Shown here one piece after another: positions 10,930 to 22,595 of a DNA stretch of 64,000 nt. The stretch is from NCBI GenBank assembly GCA_013368325.1, contig JAACJK010000057.1:248001-312000 (forward strand). The letters run 5' to 3'. The DNA comes from Ephemerocybe angulata. Lineage: Eukaryota; Basidiomycota; Agaricomycetes; Agaricales; Psathyrellaceae. Both the position numbers and the translations under genes were made by a program. The first letter of the stretch is position 1. Every line of letters begins with the position of its first letter. The notes under the pieces were generated by a model, which worked only from the letters and a program-made list of their open reading frames with translations, did not search any database and had not been told where the DNA came from.

Positions 10930-13464
10930 ATGGTTTCCACCCTTCTGAAGATCGTGCCCTCAGTACTCGTCGCTTCTATAACATGGAGCTTGATTCGCCG
11001 CTTCATCTTTCCGAGCCCACTTGACAAGATACCAGGACCTACTGCGAAGTCGTTTGTTGGCGGTGGGTAGCACGAAGATATCGAGCTCGAGATGCCCTGA
11101 CACCCGCCATACAGGTCATTTTCCAGAGATGTTCACCCCAGACGGGTGGGACTTTCACCGGAAGTTGGTCGAGAAGTGTGCGTTTTCCCCTTCGTTATCT
11201 CCCCGGCGAGTTGAGTGCTAATATACATGACCTCAGATGGAAGAGTGATACGGCTCTATGGCATTTTCAGGGTAAAAAGAATGGAAGACAGTTGAAGGGA
11301 TACCCTCTGATACTCCCTAGGCTCGGGTTCTCTACGTCCACGACCCAAAAGCACTACACCATATTTTTGTGAAGGTCTGTCCCAGTATACGCCCCGTTCT
11401 ACTTCCGAGTCTACTTACACGTCCTCAGGATCAGCATATCTTCGAAGAGGCTGATGCGCTTCTGGCGTGAGTCTAATGTCTTGATGAACTCGACGGAGAG
11501 TGTCCTTACAGTGATCGTGATTCAGCCAGAACAAGGCTGTCTTCGGATATGGTCTTCTGTCCACGCTTGGTGAGTGCGCCATCGGGATTTGGTTCAAGCT
11601 TAATGTGAAGGGGACATTGACGCAAGTTTCAAGGGGAAACTCATAAGAAACAGAGGAGGATGCTCAATCCGGTGTTCTCTATCAAACAAATGAGAACTAT
11701 GAGTAAGTACCCAGACACATTCTGAGAGCCATCGCCATGTTCTGACCTCAATCAGTCCCCACATTCTTCTCCGTGACCTACGACGTAAGGCAATTTGCCG
11801 TTTTCCCTTTGAGAACTTTACCAACAAGTGTTCTGGGATGCAGCTGAGAGATGTTTTCCTTCGAAAAACCGCGGATGGGCCTCAGGAGGTATGCACAGCA
11901 ACAGGACGCTCTTGTTACTCACTCAACTTGACTCGATGTAGATTGACATGGTTACATGGATGACCCGAGTGGCCCTGGAAATCGTCGCACAGGCTGGGTT
12001 GGGCCAGTCATTCGACCCGGTCACCGAATCTAAGAAGGAACACCCGTACATCTCTGCCATGAAGCTTATCGGGTAAGTTGATTCCACTTCCCTACGACTC
12101 TTCAAAGCTAATAACCATATGGTACTCAAGCCCAACGGGACGGAATCTGATTCTCTTCAGGCAACTAGTTTTGACCAAGGTCTACAAATACAATCTGGGT
12201 ACCCCACGAATCCGGCGATTCTTTGCGGGCTTGTTGCCCATAAAGTCGCTCCACAAAATGCGCGACTTGGTGGATGTTATGCAAGATACGTCTGTGAAGA
12301 TATTTGAGTCGAAGAAGAAGGCCCTCGTTGAGAATGGTCCAGAAGAAAGCCAGAAGGACTTCCTCAGTATCCTCAGTCAGTCCTTCTCTGCCGCGTTTGA
12401 TTTTGGTGCAATCTAACCTGTCATGCAACACAGTGCGAGAAAACGCAAAGGCGTCCGAGGAAGACAGGCTGCCGGACGACCAAGTCATCGCTCAGATTTC
12501 GTAGGTTTTGCATCCTGTTCTCGCTCCTGTATTCACAACTGATGGGATACAAATCTGAAGGACGCTTATGTTTGCGGCAATGGACACAACCTCAAGCGCC
12601 CTCTCACGAATTCTATGGCTTCTCGCAAAGCATCCAGAGGTACAGGACAAGCTACGCGCCGAGATTCGAGAGGCCAAGCAAACCTTCGGTGGTGAACCCG
12701 ACTACGATCAGTTGTCGTCTTTGGCTTACCTTGACGCCGTCATTCGGGAGACCCTGCGAGTGTGAGTGCATCCAGCTTACCAGGAGGGCACTCCAATTAC
12801 TAACCTGCGTATAGACATCCCCCTGTCCCCTCGCTGCCTCGGGAGTAAGTTCCCCTCGATTACCATACCGATACATGTTGTTTGACGAGCATTTCTGCAG
12901 AGCCCGCAAGGACGCGGTATTGCCTTTCTCCAAGCCCATCAAGACCGTCGACGGGAAAGAAATCACCGAGGTTCTCGTACCTGAGGGCACCTTGCTCATC
13001 GTGTCTATCAAGTCCATAAACACAGACCCTGAATTGTGGGGACCCGATGCGCGTGAGTGGAAGCCCGAGCGTTGGCTCGCTCCACCTCGGGAGGCACTCG
13101 TTGACGCACACATTCCGGGAGTCTACTCTCACCTGTGTGTCTGCTTCGCGGTGCCCCTTAGTCAGCCCCTCATATTAACGCCTTTCTCCAGGATGACATT
13201 CATTGGAGGTGGACGGGCATGCATCGGATTCAAGTTCTCGGAAATGGAAATGAGTGCGTCTTCTCACTGAGTCTGTTACAAGAGGCCTTTGCTTACACAT
13301 AGGTTGCTGTAGAGGTGATCCTCTATGTTATCCTGGACCTCTTCAAGTTCGGCCTGCCAAAGGAGAAGATCTTCTGGAACATGCTCGGAAGATCCACGCC
13401 CTCCGTAAGGAAAGAAGACCTGAGGCCTGCATTGCCAATGATTGTCTCTCGCGCAGAAGATTAG
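10930..13464 (+). CDS. Cytochrome P450 monooxygenase (3 of 3)
   Basis: Third tandem P450, predicted intact. Its anchor is KIVPSVLVASITWSLI and its hinge SPLDKIPGPTAKS. The conserved blocks are the I-helix AAMDTTSSA, the K-helix ETLR followed by VHPPVPSLPRE, WKPERW, and the heme loop FIGGGRACIGF with Cys at 13220-13222. The frame can be followed exon by exon, for example FGYGLLSTLG then ETHKKQRRMLNPVFS, and RQLVLTKVYKYNLGTPRIRR. The stop after VSRAED is at 13462-13464. All three genes share almost the same intron positions, so the array arose by duplication of an intron-rich ancestor. No partner biosynthetic enzyme that would define a secondary-metabolite cluster is visible apart from the GMC fragment at the left edge. 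Confidence 0.9.
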
Positions 13465-13717
13465 TAGATTGGCCTAATACGTAGTAGATTCAAGCGAGGC
13501 CCTGTAACCACCACTCCATTCGTCGTCTAATAGCCTTGTCTTGGAATACATCTTTTGAGTTAAGTAGAGAGTGAAGAACCATAGTATGAGACAGGGATTC
13601 GCGATACCGTCAAGGCAAGCGTTGCGTGCTCTACCTTCATATTCTGAACGTCCACTCTCAGCCGCCAGGCTGCAGCCGCGAGCGGCGAGCCACGGGCGCT
13701 AAAAAGGTCAGAAGTAC

Positions 13718-13722
13718 AAAAA
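13718..13722 (-). terminator. Pol III terminator of tRNA-Leu
   Basis: A run of five T on the minus strand, starting three bases after the tRNA 3' end, is the normal RNA polymerase III stop signal. Confidence 0.7.
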
Positions 13723-13725
13723 GTA

Positions 13726-13805
13726 TGACAACAGAGGGATTCGAACCCTCGCCCTTTCGGACCAGATCCTGATTCTGGCGCCTTAGACCACTCGGCCATA
13801 TTGCC
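13726..13805 (-). tRNA. tRNA-Leu (anticodon CAG)
   Basis: An 80-nt class II tRNA on the minus strand. The acceptor strands GGCAATA and TGTTGTC pair with two G-U wobbles. The D arm contains GGCCGAGTGGTCTAAGGC, and the anticodon stem CCAGA/TCTGG encloses loop ATCAGGA, giving anticodon CAG. There is a long variable arm (TCC-GAAA-GGG), and the T arm is GAGGG-TTCGAAT-CCCTC. There is no intron after position 37 and CCA is not encoded. The internal A and B boxes form its promoter. Confidence 0.95.
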
Positions 13806-14050
13806 CTTGATTCTCCCTTCCCCCTTGCTCCCTCGGCCGGGGGCTGCCGAGCCCCAATATTGTCCGGCCCGCAGAGATATCAGCGAGCAGCCGTAGAGCT
13901 CAATCTCGAGCGAGATGGGCGGATACGAAGGCCAATACACCTGGCCTCGAGTCCGACAATCCGTAGTACGTTGTTGTGAGCCGAATGCGCGCAAACACGA
14001 AGGTCCAATATTCCCGTATCACAGCATCTATACAGTGAGTCGTACCTAGC

Positions 14051-15393
14051 TCAAGTAGCTCCCCACCTCTCCGGCTCCTCCTCGACTCTCCTCTTTCCCT
14101 CTTCCCACGTCTTCTCCAGCGCCTCATTAAACCTCCTCGCCCTCTGATTATTAATTCCATGTCCCGTCTCCTCCCACTGCACCAGCTCCGCCTCGGGCAT
14201 AGACGCCTTCAGCCTGAACGAGTTCGCGGGGTTCACGAGGCTGTCCTCGTCTCCCGTGAGGATGAGCACCTTCGGGATAGACGCGGAGATGATGCGCAGG
14301 CGCTCAGGGGAGACGTGGTGCGTTAACCCGGAGCACATTTGCGAGATGTGCCCTAGGAAAAGCTGCGGTTTCGTGATCTCAATGCGACGGAGGTAGCTCT
14401 ACAACGGAGTGACGAGACGTTAGTGACAACGTGTTATTTAGGGAGGAGGGGGGCTGCGAACCTCAGTTTGGACGTCTCTATTCGACCGACCTTGGGGGTC
14501 GTCCTCTGCTTTCTCTTCGAGCCATTTAAGGGGGTACAGCATGTCCAGGACTAGTTTAACTTTAGGTGCTGGTTCGGTGGTGACCATGAGCCGAGCGAGG
14601 CTGGTCATTCCCGAAAGCTGTTTAGGAGATACGTCTCGTCGTCGGTATGTCATTCAAACAGGATGTATTGACTGCGGAGGACGCACTGGAGGAAGGTTAT
14701 TCCAAACATGACCTCCGGGAGTCGTGACCGTCAGGACGAGGGATTGGATACGTTCAGGGATGCGATAGGCGACCTCTGTTTAGGTTTATGCGATCATTAG
14801 CTCGCGAACCGTCACAGGAATGGGTTTCTGGGTCCTACCTTGAGCAATCATCCCTCCCAAACTAACACCAACAATGTTCAACTCCCTCTTCCCAGTCCAC
14901 CCAAGGTCATCAAGCAAACAAATCAAGTCTTCCGCCATCCCAGACGTCCTATACCCCAGGTCCAACATCAGCATTTTTCCAAGTACCCAACCAAACCCAA
15001 ACCAAAGCTCACGCACGTATACGGCCCCCTCGGGTACCCCGAATTCCCAACTCCCCTATTATCAAAAACCAAAATACTCGCCCCAACCCCACTCTTCTCC
15101 TTCCCCACCCTCCACCCCTCCTTCTCAAACCCATCTCTCCCAAACCACTCCACCTGCGGACCCCACGCAAACGAGCTCGAGTTGAGGCCCATGATGAACA
15201 CGACCTTGTGGCGCGTGCCCTTCCCGTGCAGCTCGTAGTAAAGCGAATGGCTCTCGAGCGTCTCCGAGCCCTGTGGCCGCATCTTCGTGACGGGGCAGAG
15301 CCCGCGGCGCGTGCAGGTGGCCGGGTCGAAGGCGGTGGGGAGGGAGTCGAGCGACGGGGAGGATTCGTCTGAGCGGTCGGTTATTGGTGCCAT
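14051..15393 (-). CDS. Alpha/beta hydrolase
   Basis: Alpha/beta-hydrolase fold protein on the minus strand. The first exon (15017-15393) has the early strands VVFIMGLNSSSFAWGPQ and LVFDNRGVGNSGYPRGPYT. A 68-bp intron (14949-15016) joins this to TSGMAEDLICLLDDLGW, followed by the nucleophile elbow GVSLGGM (Ser). Later exons give YRIPERIQSLVLTVTTPGGH, the cap region around SGMTSLARLMVTT, and the last exon 14051-14338 with TGDEDSLVNP (Asp) and ETGHGI (His). The Ser-Asp-His triad is complete. No signal peptide is evident, so it is probably cytosolic. Substrate is unknown; esterase, lipase-like and epoxide hydrolase-like activities are all possible. The ATG is at 15391-15393. Confidence 0.8.
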
Positions 15394-15983
15394 CCTTGGT
15401 TACTTGGATAGGTCTGTAGCTAGTGGTATTTGGCGTGGGTTGTGGTATATTTCAGCAGGAGCAGGTATATCCTCGTCAATGGGGCGGTTCGGGGTATAAG
15501 AGCTCTTGACGTTAGCGAATGAACGTGATTAAGCACCCTGCGGAAGCCATTAGCATTTCGTTGCCCCCCAATGTCCACTTGATCAACTAACCTCGATCTA
15601 TTGTCGCAGCCAGTTAGAATAACGCTGGTCGAAACTGCGGTCTGCCAACCTGCAGCAACCTGATGGTAAAAAGATGGCTGTAGAGGACAAGGACGGTGGC
15701 AAGCGGAATTGTTCGCTGAACCGGAAGAATCAAATGACATCAGCACCGCTGTGATTGGCGCCAAAGCACCACAGAGCCAGCCTAAACTGCAGGCAAACAG
15801 AACCCCGGGATAGAGTTACGAAGGAGAAAGGTAGTCGATTGAAGAAAAGTTGTGCGAAACGGTATTACGAGGTAAACACAGTTGAATGTATATAAAACCA
15901 ACAGAGCCAACAGGATGGACGGTATGTATCCAGAGAAGGTATATACGCCATAACGGTCATCCAATATAGAAGGAATTTCCCCC
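15394..15983. other. Intergenic region, no gene seen
   Basis: About 0.6 kb between two minus-strand genes. It holds the promoter of the hydrolase gene and the 3' flank of SEC14. A 114-codon minus-strand ORF here has no recognisable content. Confidence 0.5.
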
Positions 15984-17066
15984 TCAAGTGGCAGCAGGGG
16001 CGGGAGCAGCCGCCGTCGCGGTAAGCGAAGGGTCATTCCACGGGCCTGCATCCGACATCGAGCACCCTCCAGGACACTCGCACACTCCACCAAAGATCTT
16101 CGGCAGATTCTGGGGCTCGATCTGCTTGAGGAGCTCCGACTGGTACGAACCGCCGAGGATCTGGATCTTCTGCACGGTGACGGGGTCGAGCCAGCCCTTG
16201 ACTACGCTCCAGATGGCGGTGAAGGCCCACGGCGCGTTGATGATGTAGAACTTGCCCATGGTCTCGGGGTACCTGTCCTGGCCGATGCTCGAGGCCGCGG
16301 AGACGTAATCCTTGACGCGGTAGAAGTTGCTGAGGGAGACGCCGCCGAGGTCGAGGATGGTGCAGAAGGTCGAGACGGGGTGGCCGACGAGGCGCGAGCA
16401 AACGGGTATGCGGGTGCGCAGGGACTTTTCGTACTCCCAGACGAGGCGCTTGAGCTGGCGTTCTGGTGTGGTGGCGGCGTAGAGGGCTTTGATGTCGAGC
16501 TTTCCGAGCTGTTCAATGTATAATGGGCGTCCGTCCTGTGATGATACCGCGATCAGGGGGCGTTGGATCATGGGGCAGAATGAGGTTGGTATTCACCTTG
16601 TCCACTTTGTGGTAGAACTGAGGATAGTACTTGTCGACTTCCGCCTTCTCCTTGAAGTCAAAGTTTCTAAGAGGCGGTTAAACATGGACTATTTCAAAGT
16701 GGAGCGATAGACTCACTGCACAATGTCGTCCACGCCAAACTCCTTCCTCCAGTTCTCGGCAGCCACAATCATAGTCTTTGTCGCCTCGAAATCGAATTTC
16801 CTCGCCCGACAAAACCTGGTGGGTTGCTGTCAGACGACCATGGGGTTGTATCCTGATCAGCCAGGGGCGGCGCACCTCAGCAAAGTAGCATCGTCGTGTC
16901 TCTCCTCGTCGAACAACCCAGATTCCTTCAAATACGCCTTAATCTTGTCCAGGCAATGCTGTTGTGTGATAGTCAAGTTGCCCAGGTAGCCAGGAGGCGG
17001 GCGGTAGTTGGGGTCGGTGACGCCCTCAGGCATAGGGGAAACAGAGGCGGGTTCGGGGGCAGACAT
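15984..17066 (-). CDS. SEC14: Sec14-type phosphatidylinositol/phosphatidylcholine transfer protein
   Basis: CRAL-TRIO (Sec14) lipid-transfer protein that exchanges PI and PC between membranes and supports Golgi secretion in yeast. The start ATG is at 17064-17066 (MSAPEPASVSPMPEGVTDPN). The N-terminal CRAL_TRIO_N part contains LTITQQHCLDKIKAYLKESG and ARKFDFEATKTMIVAAENW. Next come FDFKEKAEVDKYYPQFYHK, DGRPLYIEQLGKLDIKALY, the lipid-pocket region ILDLGGVSLSNFYRVKDYV, YPETMGKFYIINAPWAF, and the C-terminal IQILGGSYQSELLKQIEP followed by LPKIFGG and the Cys-rich CECPGGCSMSDAGPW. About five exons; intron boundaries are clear at the DK/DGRP junction. Length (about 290-300 residues) fits the family. 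The Ala/Pro-rich last dozen residues are unremarkable. Confidence 0.93.
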
Positions 17067-17955
17067 ATTGCGTTTGGATTTGGATTCCGAGGCATTTTTG
17101 ACTCGGGTGCTACACACTGGGGGCTTGATAGGGGCTTGATATCGATGGCTGCAGCGCCGGTTGACGCTGTGCTCGGCCGGGTGTTGCCGTGATCGTGCAC
17201 GGCATTTGCCGCACGTGCGTTTCCATTTGCCGTATGTTCTCCAATTGACTCTCACCGGGGTGAGTGCGTATTGTGCCTATCCCCTCGCCCATCCATTTCT
17301 CCCAGCCTCACTCCATGCTCATTCTTCCTTTGTACACAGGGCGGGCAAATCTCGACTTGTTCTTTGCAACCCCATCAAGGTGAGCACACGAGTCCCGCCG
17401 TACCCCATTCTCGTCCCTGGGCACCGCGCTTCCACCCCGCCTGCTCGTGCCCTGGCATACACACATGTGCCCCCCGTCTGCCAGTACCTTGACTGCGACG
17501 AATTACCGTAGATTATCGCATATCTGGATACGCTGTGTAGATTAGTATAATAATAGCAAGTATTTGGATGCCATTCCTCACCGCTTCAGATGCCAGTCAA
17601 ATGCCAGTGCACCAACTGATAATATCGGGGATATGATGGCAATATCGGGAGCAACCTACTGTGAGACCATCCCATGAATCAAAACTAGACAATATTTCTG
17701 AATCCGTCGGTGCATATCTGAAGAGGGTGGTACAAAATCTCTGGAACTGTCGGGCACCGTCTGAACTTCCGAGGATTCCGACAAATCCCGCTTATCCCTG
17801 ACAATTTCCGATATCTCCTGATCTCCCCCGAGTCGTTTTTCACTGGGTCTCACCGCCCTAGTCTCCGCCGTTAAGGACTGACCTTATCTCAAATTGAGAG
17901 TACCGTCGAAGGTCTCTGAACTGGACGGCCTGTTCAGCCTGTTCAGAGAAACTCG
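17067..17955. other. Intergenic region, no gene seen
   Basis: About 0.9 kb upstream of SEC14 up to the outer edge of the left inverted-repeat arm. Short ORFs (17161-17511 plus strand and 17656-17853 minus strand) show no domain. Confidence 0.5.
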
Positions 17956-18097
17956 AGAAGGTTACCGTCTTAACCAAAATCCCTTATCCAAGCTTCAGAG
18001 GTGGTGGGTCGTGCACACAGTTCGCCGTATGGCCAAGAATTGATTGGGATGTCTCATATATGTCTGAAAGAAAGGTGATGGTTGGCGATGGGGCCGC

Positions 18098-19795
18098 ATG
18101 CGCAACTCTTCCTCACACCACCACCAACCACGACTTAACATGTTGTCACCGTTCTCATCCCACCTAGGCACCAACTACTCCGCCTCAGAGCTTGAGAAAG
18201 CCCAAATTCAACAACTTTTAAAGGGACCTATCGAAGACAACCAGAGGATCGATTGTGAAATCGAAGAGCTCCGCCAACAACTAGAGGCGCTTGTACACAA
18301 GCGAGAGGAAAACGACCACTTCATTGAACCCCATCTAGCCCTTTTGGCACCGATAAGAGGCCTCCCGAATGAGATTCTATGCGCAATTTTCTCCCATTGC
18401 CTCCCTACCCCCGCCCGCTTTTTGGAAGATTCATTCGATAGCCAGGAATACATGTCAGCTGCGCAGGCGCCCATGCTGCTGACGTTCATTTGCCAACGTT
18501 GGCGGCAAATTGCACTCGACCTCCCTGAACTGTGGCAAAGGGCCCCGATAACAGTTTCCCGCAGCTTGCACAGTCCCACTGATTTGGATTTGGGCGTTCA
18601 AAACGCATCGCAGCTTACGCAACTCTGGCTTTCCCGCGCCCGGAATCGACCAGTCGCAATTTCGATCTCATGGGAGCTATATCCCACAGCCCGTACACAA
18701 TTCGACAAAATTTTGGCCTCTATAACGCGGTACTCTTCCCAATGGGAGGAACTTAGGATTAACTCACTCCTGGACCGGGGGCTGCTCGACGGCATCCTCT
18801 CTTTACCCTCATCATCTGTTCCCAATCTGCGAAACCTTGAAGTCCCTTTTGAAGCTCTATGGGGGTCATACGACAAAAAATGCCTTCTCGGAGGTCCTTC
18901 CATACGTGGATTTCGCTACAAAGGGACTATTTATGACCATTTTGCGAAACTACCACTTCAATGGTCCCAGCTCACAGATCTGCACCTCGGCTCCCTGAAC
19001 ACCACCGACACAAACATACGGAAGATTTTTGCCAGATGCCCTCAACTGGAACGATGCCACATCTCTATCTCAACCGTTGAGATATTTGAATCTTACCCTT
19101 TACCAAGACTCCGGCTCTCCTACCTGGTATTGCTGCACCTGCGGATGCATCCGAGTCACTCTGGCAGAACGCTGGATCCTCCCATTGGCTTTTTCGCATC
19201 ACTCCACCTCCCTTCCTTGAAGGATTTAACAATAAATATTCGAAACCTTAGTGATTTTCCCCCGGCTGTGGTCGTTGGCGAGTCTTTAGCGACTCTCCGG
19301 CGACTGACTGTGTTCACCGACCATTCTTCCACTGCTACCGACGCAATGCTGGAAACTCTTGCTCTGACCACCCGGCTGGAGTCCCTAGAGTTATACTACC
19401 TACCTCACCTCATATCGACGGTAACTTACTCTCCCCTCTCCGATACGACGTTTCTCGCGGCCCTAACGCCAAGACAAGAAGAAAATCCATCAGCCTCCCG
19501 AAACGCCTCTTCCGGGTGCGAGCCACAACATGCGAGACTCATGGAGAGATCTAATTATCCGTCATACCTCTGCCCTAACCTGCAAGATATCGAGCTACAG
19601 ACCGCTGCTCACCCCGGCATCGCCGACGAAGTGATCTTTGACTTCATCAATGGTCGAAGGGAACGCTCGACAACTCTGCGCTCATTTAGTCTCAAATATG
19701 CCCGGCCCGTAGGCGACGGTGAGAGGGAGATGCAAGGGGTCAACGATCTAGGCGTAAACGTCGATATCAAGTACCAAGGCCGCGGCGTCATGTGA
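18098..19795 (+). CDS. F-box-like protein A
   Basis: F-box-like protein of the basidiomycete type with a coiled-coil N-terminus. Residues about 25-75 form a charged helix (EEIRQQL-like register: IEELRQQLEALVHKREEN). The F-box follows (LAPIRGLPNEILCAIFSHCL, then LTFICQRWRQIALDLPELWQ), and the rest has LRR-like hydrophobic periodicity (LTDLHLGSLN, LTINIRNLSD, LESLELYYLP). The first ATG is 18098; the ATG at 18140 (MLSPFSSHLG) matches the start of its inverted paralogue at 61530-63155 and may be the true start. Single exon. It probably acts as a substrate adaptor in an SCF ubiquitin ligase; the target is unknown. It converges on gene B with about 350 bp between the stops. Confidence 0.8.
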   Translation: MRNSSSHHHQPRLNMLSPFSSHLGTNYSASELEKAQIQQLLKGPIEDNQRIDCEIEELRQQLEALVHKREENDHFIEPHLALLAPIRGLPNEILCAIFSHCLPTPARFLEDSFDSQEYMSAAQAPMLLTFICQRWRQIALDLPELWQRAPITVSRSLHSPTDLDLGVQNASQLTQLWLSRARNRPVAISISWELYPTARTQFDKILASITRYSSQWEELRINSLLDRGLLDGILSLPSSSVPNLRNLEVPFEALWGSYDKKCLLGGPSIRGFRYKGTIYDHFAKLPLQWSQLTDLHLGSLNTTDTNIRKIFARCPQLERCHISISTVEIFESYPLPRLRLSYLVLLHLRMHPSHSGRTLDPPIGFFASLHLPSLKDLTINIRNLSDFPPAVVVGESLATLRRLTVFTDHSSTATDAMLETLALTTRLESLELYYLPHLISTVTYSPLSDTTFLAALTPRQEENPSASRNASSGCEPQHARLMERSNYPSYLCPNLQDIELQTAAHPGIADEVIFDFINGRRERSTTLRSFSLKYARPVGDGEREMQGVNDLGVNVDIKYQGRGVM

Positions 19796-20141
19796 AAAGG
19801 TGGACGTTTCAATTTGGACCTTGCATGGCACAGGGTAGCGTTCTTACCGACATTCGCTAGATTGACCGTAGTCATCTTCTGTGACGGGGCCAGCCAGATA
19901 ATAGTTGTTGATGATTATATGTGTATTCAATTCCCCAGTCCCCCTAACTAAAAATTGCTTTCCCATTGAGATCGAAGTGCATTTAAACAAAAGGGACGCC
20001 CTCTGGATACTAGATGCATATTTGTTAGGTTTGTCTGTCCCGTTTATAAAGCCCTCATTGCTGCCAATGCCATGAAGTTACCTCCACTGGATACTCCCCC
20101 ACCGGGTCAGAATACATTAAAAAGGTCAGAATCCGTTTGTA

Positions 20142-22066
20142 TCATAGGAACGAGTAACATTTCGGATACAACGAAAAGTCGTCGAGGTTATCCGCAGCAT
20201 CCATAAACCCATCGTCCCAATGATTCCACCTACACAGCTCCATCGGATCCACAGAAATCATATTAAACGCTCGCTCCTCCACCCCCGTCACCACCGCCAA
20301 CAACCGCGGGTCCCCCGACTGCCGTGTATACGGCCTCACAACTTCCTTCAACCTCTCCTCAATCGCAGGACCCCACTCCTCTCCATCAACAGCAAGAACC
20401 AGGTTCTCCAGCTCCTGCAGGTGGGTGGTAGTAATGGACGCGAAGTCTCCCCTCCGCACCGCTAGCGTCCGCGAGGCGACGAGGTCCTGGACGTGCGCGT
20501 AAGGGAAGGGCCTCCTGTTATCCGCATATTCAGTTTCTCCTGGGGCCAATGGTCTGTACCACCCTGTCTGGAAGGCTATCCCAAGCGCCTTGAGATGCCT
20601 CATTCGAAAGCGCCCACCGCGAGCCCCGTCGATATCACGCCCGTAGGTGAGGTACTCGAACAACTCCTCGTATTTCTCGGAGATCTTGACGTAGAGCTCC
20701 TGGAGTTGCGGCACGGTGTTCAGAGCGTTGACGACGACGTCTCCTTCCACCCACGCCTCTACGAGGATCGTCAAGTGCGTCAGGGCGCCAAAGATGTTGT
20801 GCGCATTCGCAAATTCCCAGTGCAATTCGTTATACGAAGAGAAGATGCGTATCTTCTCGAGGGCGGGAAGCGACAGCCCATCCATCGACACGCTGTCCCG
20901 TCCGAACGGTGCCATGCCTGAAAACGTGAGTTCCTTGAGGTACTCCAATACAGCGGGTCCCTTGGACTCCGGATACCCAGGCGGTTCGTCGATGTCGTGG
21001 CACATCTCGACTTTGAATGCCCCCCTCTGAAGCGCCCGGCACAGTTTCATGAGCGCTTTCCACTGCCGATTGTCGATGACCCCCAGATACAGGTGCGTAA
21101 GCTGCCCCCAAGGGACCTCCATCCGCAACGTGTTCCGCGGGACCACAGAACTGAGCACGGCGTGCGTCAGCGCAGGCATGCTCGGCAAATCCGGGGGTTT
21201 GGGTCCGCCCTGTGGATGACTGGGGAAGTGGCTCGTCCGCGTCCTCCAAACCACAATCGACGTGAGCCTCGGGAACCTCAGCTCGCCCATCCCCAGCCCA
21301 TATTGATCACAGTCGACCGTGAGCCGCTGCAAATGCAGCGCCGCCGGGCGATGGAGGAGCTGTGCGAGGGGGACAGCGTCGGCCTGCCCTATCCCCCGTG
21401 TCTTGGCGAGGATGGAGAGCGACCACGGATGCGAGGCGACGCGGTCCATCCAGCTGAGGAACCCGCGTACGTTGGAGGCTCTGACGAGCGGCGGGTCGCC
21501 CCCACGGTGTTCCCGGGCTTGGATGAACATGTTCGACCACAGCGACGGAGTGGCCATCGCAATGGCCTTCCAATACCGGCACACGAGGCACAGGGTCCCA
21601 GCCGTCTGCTTTCGACTCGGAGGCCGCAACACCAGCTCGGACTGCAGGCGCGGGCGCCTTTCCTCTGATATAGCGTCTTGCGAGTCGGGGAGGAGGTAGC
21701 ACTCGAATATCTCCGCCATCGTCTCGAATGGGATCCGCCTTTTGACTGAAAGTAGGCCTCGGCATGCGTTCAGCCTTTCCTTGGCGGCTGCCAGTTCCCC
21801 TCGGAGTGGGATGCGGGTAAACCATTCCTTCGGCAGCTCGAGGTTGTCGATCTGGGTTTCGAGCGCCGCAACCTCCTCCTCGTATGAGAGACAGGCAGCC
21901 TCGACCTGTTCTCGTACCTGTTGGGGGAGGTCCCTGTGGGTTCGAGCGATAGTCACGATATCATCTGATAGGCCGAGCTGGGCGATACTTTGATTTGAGC
22001 GCGCGGATTTCAAGTGCAACTGGAGGCACTCACCTGGTGAAGTCGTATCTCTGGTCCCCGGCCCAT
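20142..22066 (-). CDS. F-box-like protein B
   Basis: Minus-strand F-box-like protein. I place the start at 22064-22066 (MGRGPEIRLHQ), then a short intron, then LGLSDDIVTIARTHRDLPQQ, because the paralogues at 59269 and 57007 have the same small first exon. The open frame extends upstream of this ATG only because the intron is translatable. An N-terminal coiled coil (VEAACLSYEEEVAALETQID) leads into an F-box-like stretch (IPFETMAEIFECYLL, then TLCLVCRYWKAIAMATPSLW) and an LRR-like C-terminal half. The C-terminus is DFSLYPKCYSFL. It is very similar to B' in the right inverted arm and more distant from C (57007-58874). The target is unknown. Confidence 0.8.
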
Positions 22067-22280
22067 GAAAACGTTCTTGTGAGCTGCAGAGAACGAGGGA
22101 TGGGGGTGATACTGAAAAGAATGAATACCAGTGTGATGCCATACCAATCCCTTTTATCTTCGAACTTGGACAGCGCGGGATGATGGTGGTACTCATGTTC
22201 TGTCGCACAGACACTCGAGTTCGAGTCAGCGTTCGTCACAGCCCATTAACCCACGCCTTCGCCAACGATGTGAAGGACTC

Positions 22281-22595
22281 GGAAGTCTGTCAGCGACACT
22301 TGCGAGAAGAATGCAGATGCGAGAAGGAGCGGCGCACGAAGCTGACGGTTGTAACAGACACAGGTACTCATCAATCATCACGCAAAGAAATTGGAGGGCG
22401 AATGGTGTCGTCTGAACGGACTGCAGTTGCGATGCTATGTTATGCGTAATAATTTCTTGTGCATACACTTCATGTAATGGAGAGAATAGGCCATAAAAGA
22501 CATAACATACACAACCGTCGACCAATGATAGTACGAACCCCATATGCCCTCTCCAGCGAAGCAATGGGACGACCAAGTTTTGGGCAAGGGCAGGC
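22281..22595. other. Spacer between inverted arm and RPL18
   Basis: About 0.3 kb holding the 3' flank of RPL18. No gene is seen. Confidence 0.5.

Larger units (their letters stand above)
17956..22280. repeat. Left arm of a 4.3-kb inverted repeat
   Basis: This stretch is the reverse-complement counterpart of about 59090-63350. The homology covers both F-box genes, their convergent intergenic spacer (for example the shared AGTTAGGGGGACTGGGGAAT) and the upstream flanks. On the outer side it fades near TTATCCAAGCTT; on the inner side it fades near CTTCACATCGTTGGCGAAGG. The arms differ by scattered substitutions and small indels, so it is an old genomic duplication rather than a perfect palindrome. 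Boundaries were set by eye. Confidence 0.85.

Noticed and set aside
4565..13464. P450 trio as a full secondary-metabolite cluster
   Set aside because: No terpene synthase, polyketide synthase, peptide synthetase or transporter is present; only a GMC fragment is nearby.
20997..21668. 223-codon plus-strand ORF
   Set aside because: Exactly antisense to F-box gene B, with the Arg/Pro-rich composition typical of a shadow frame.
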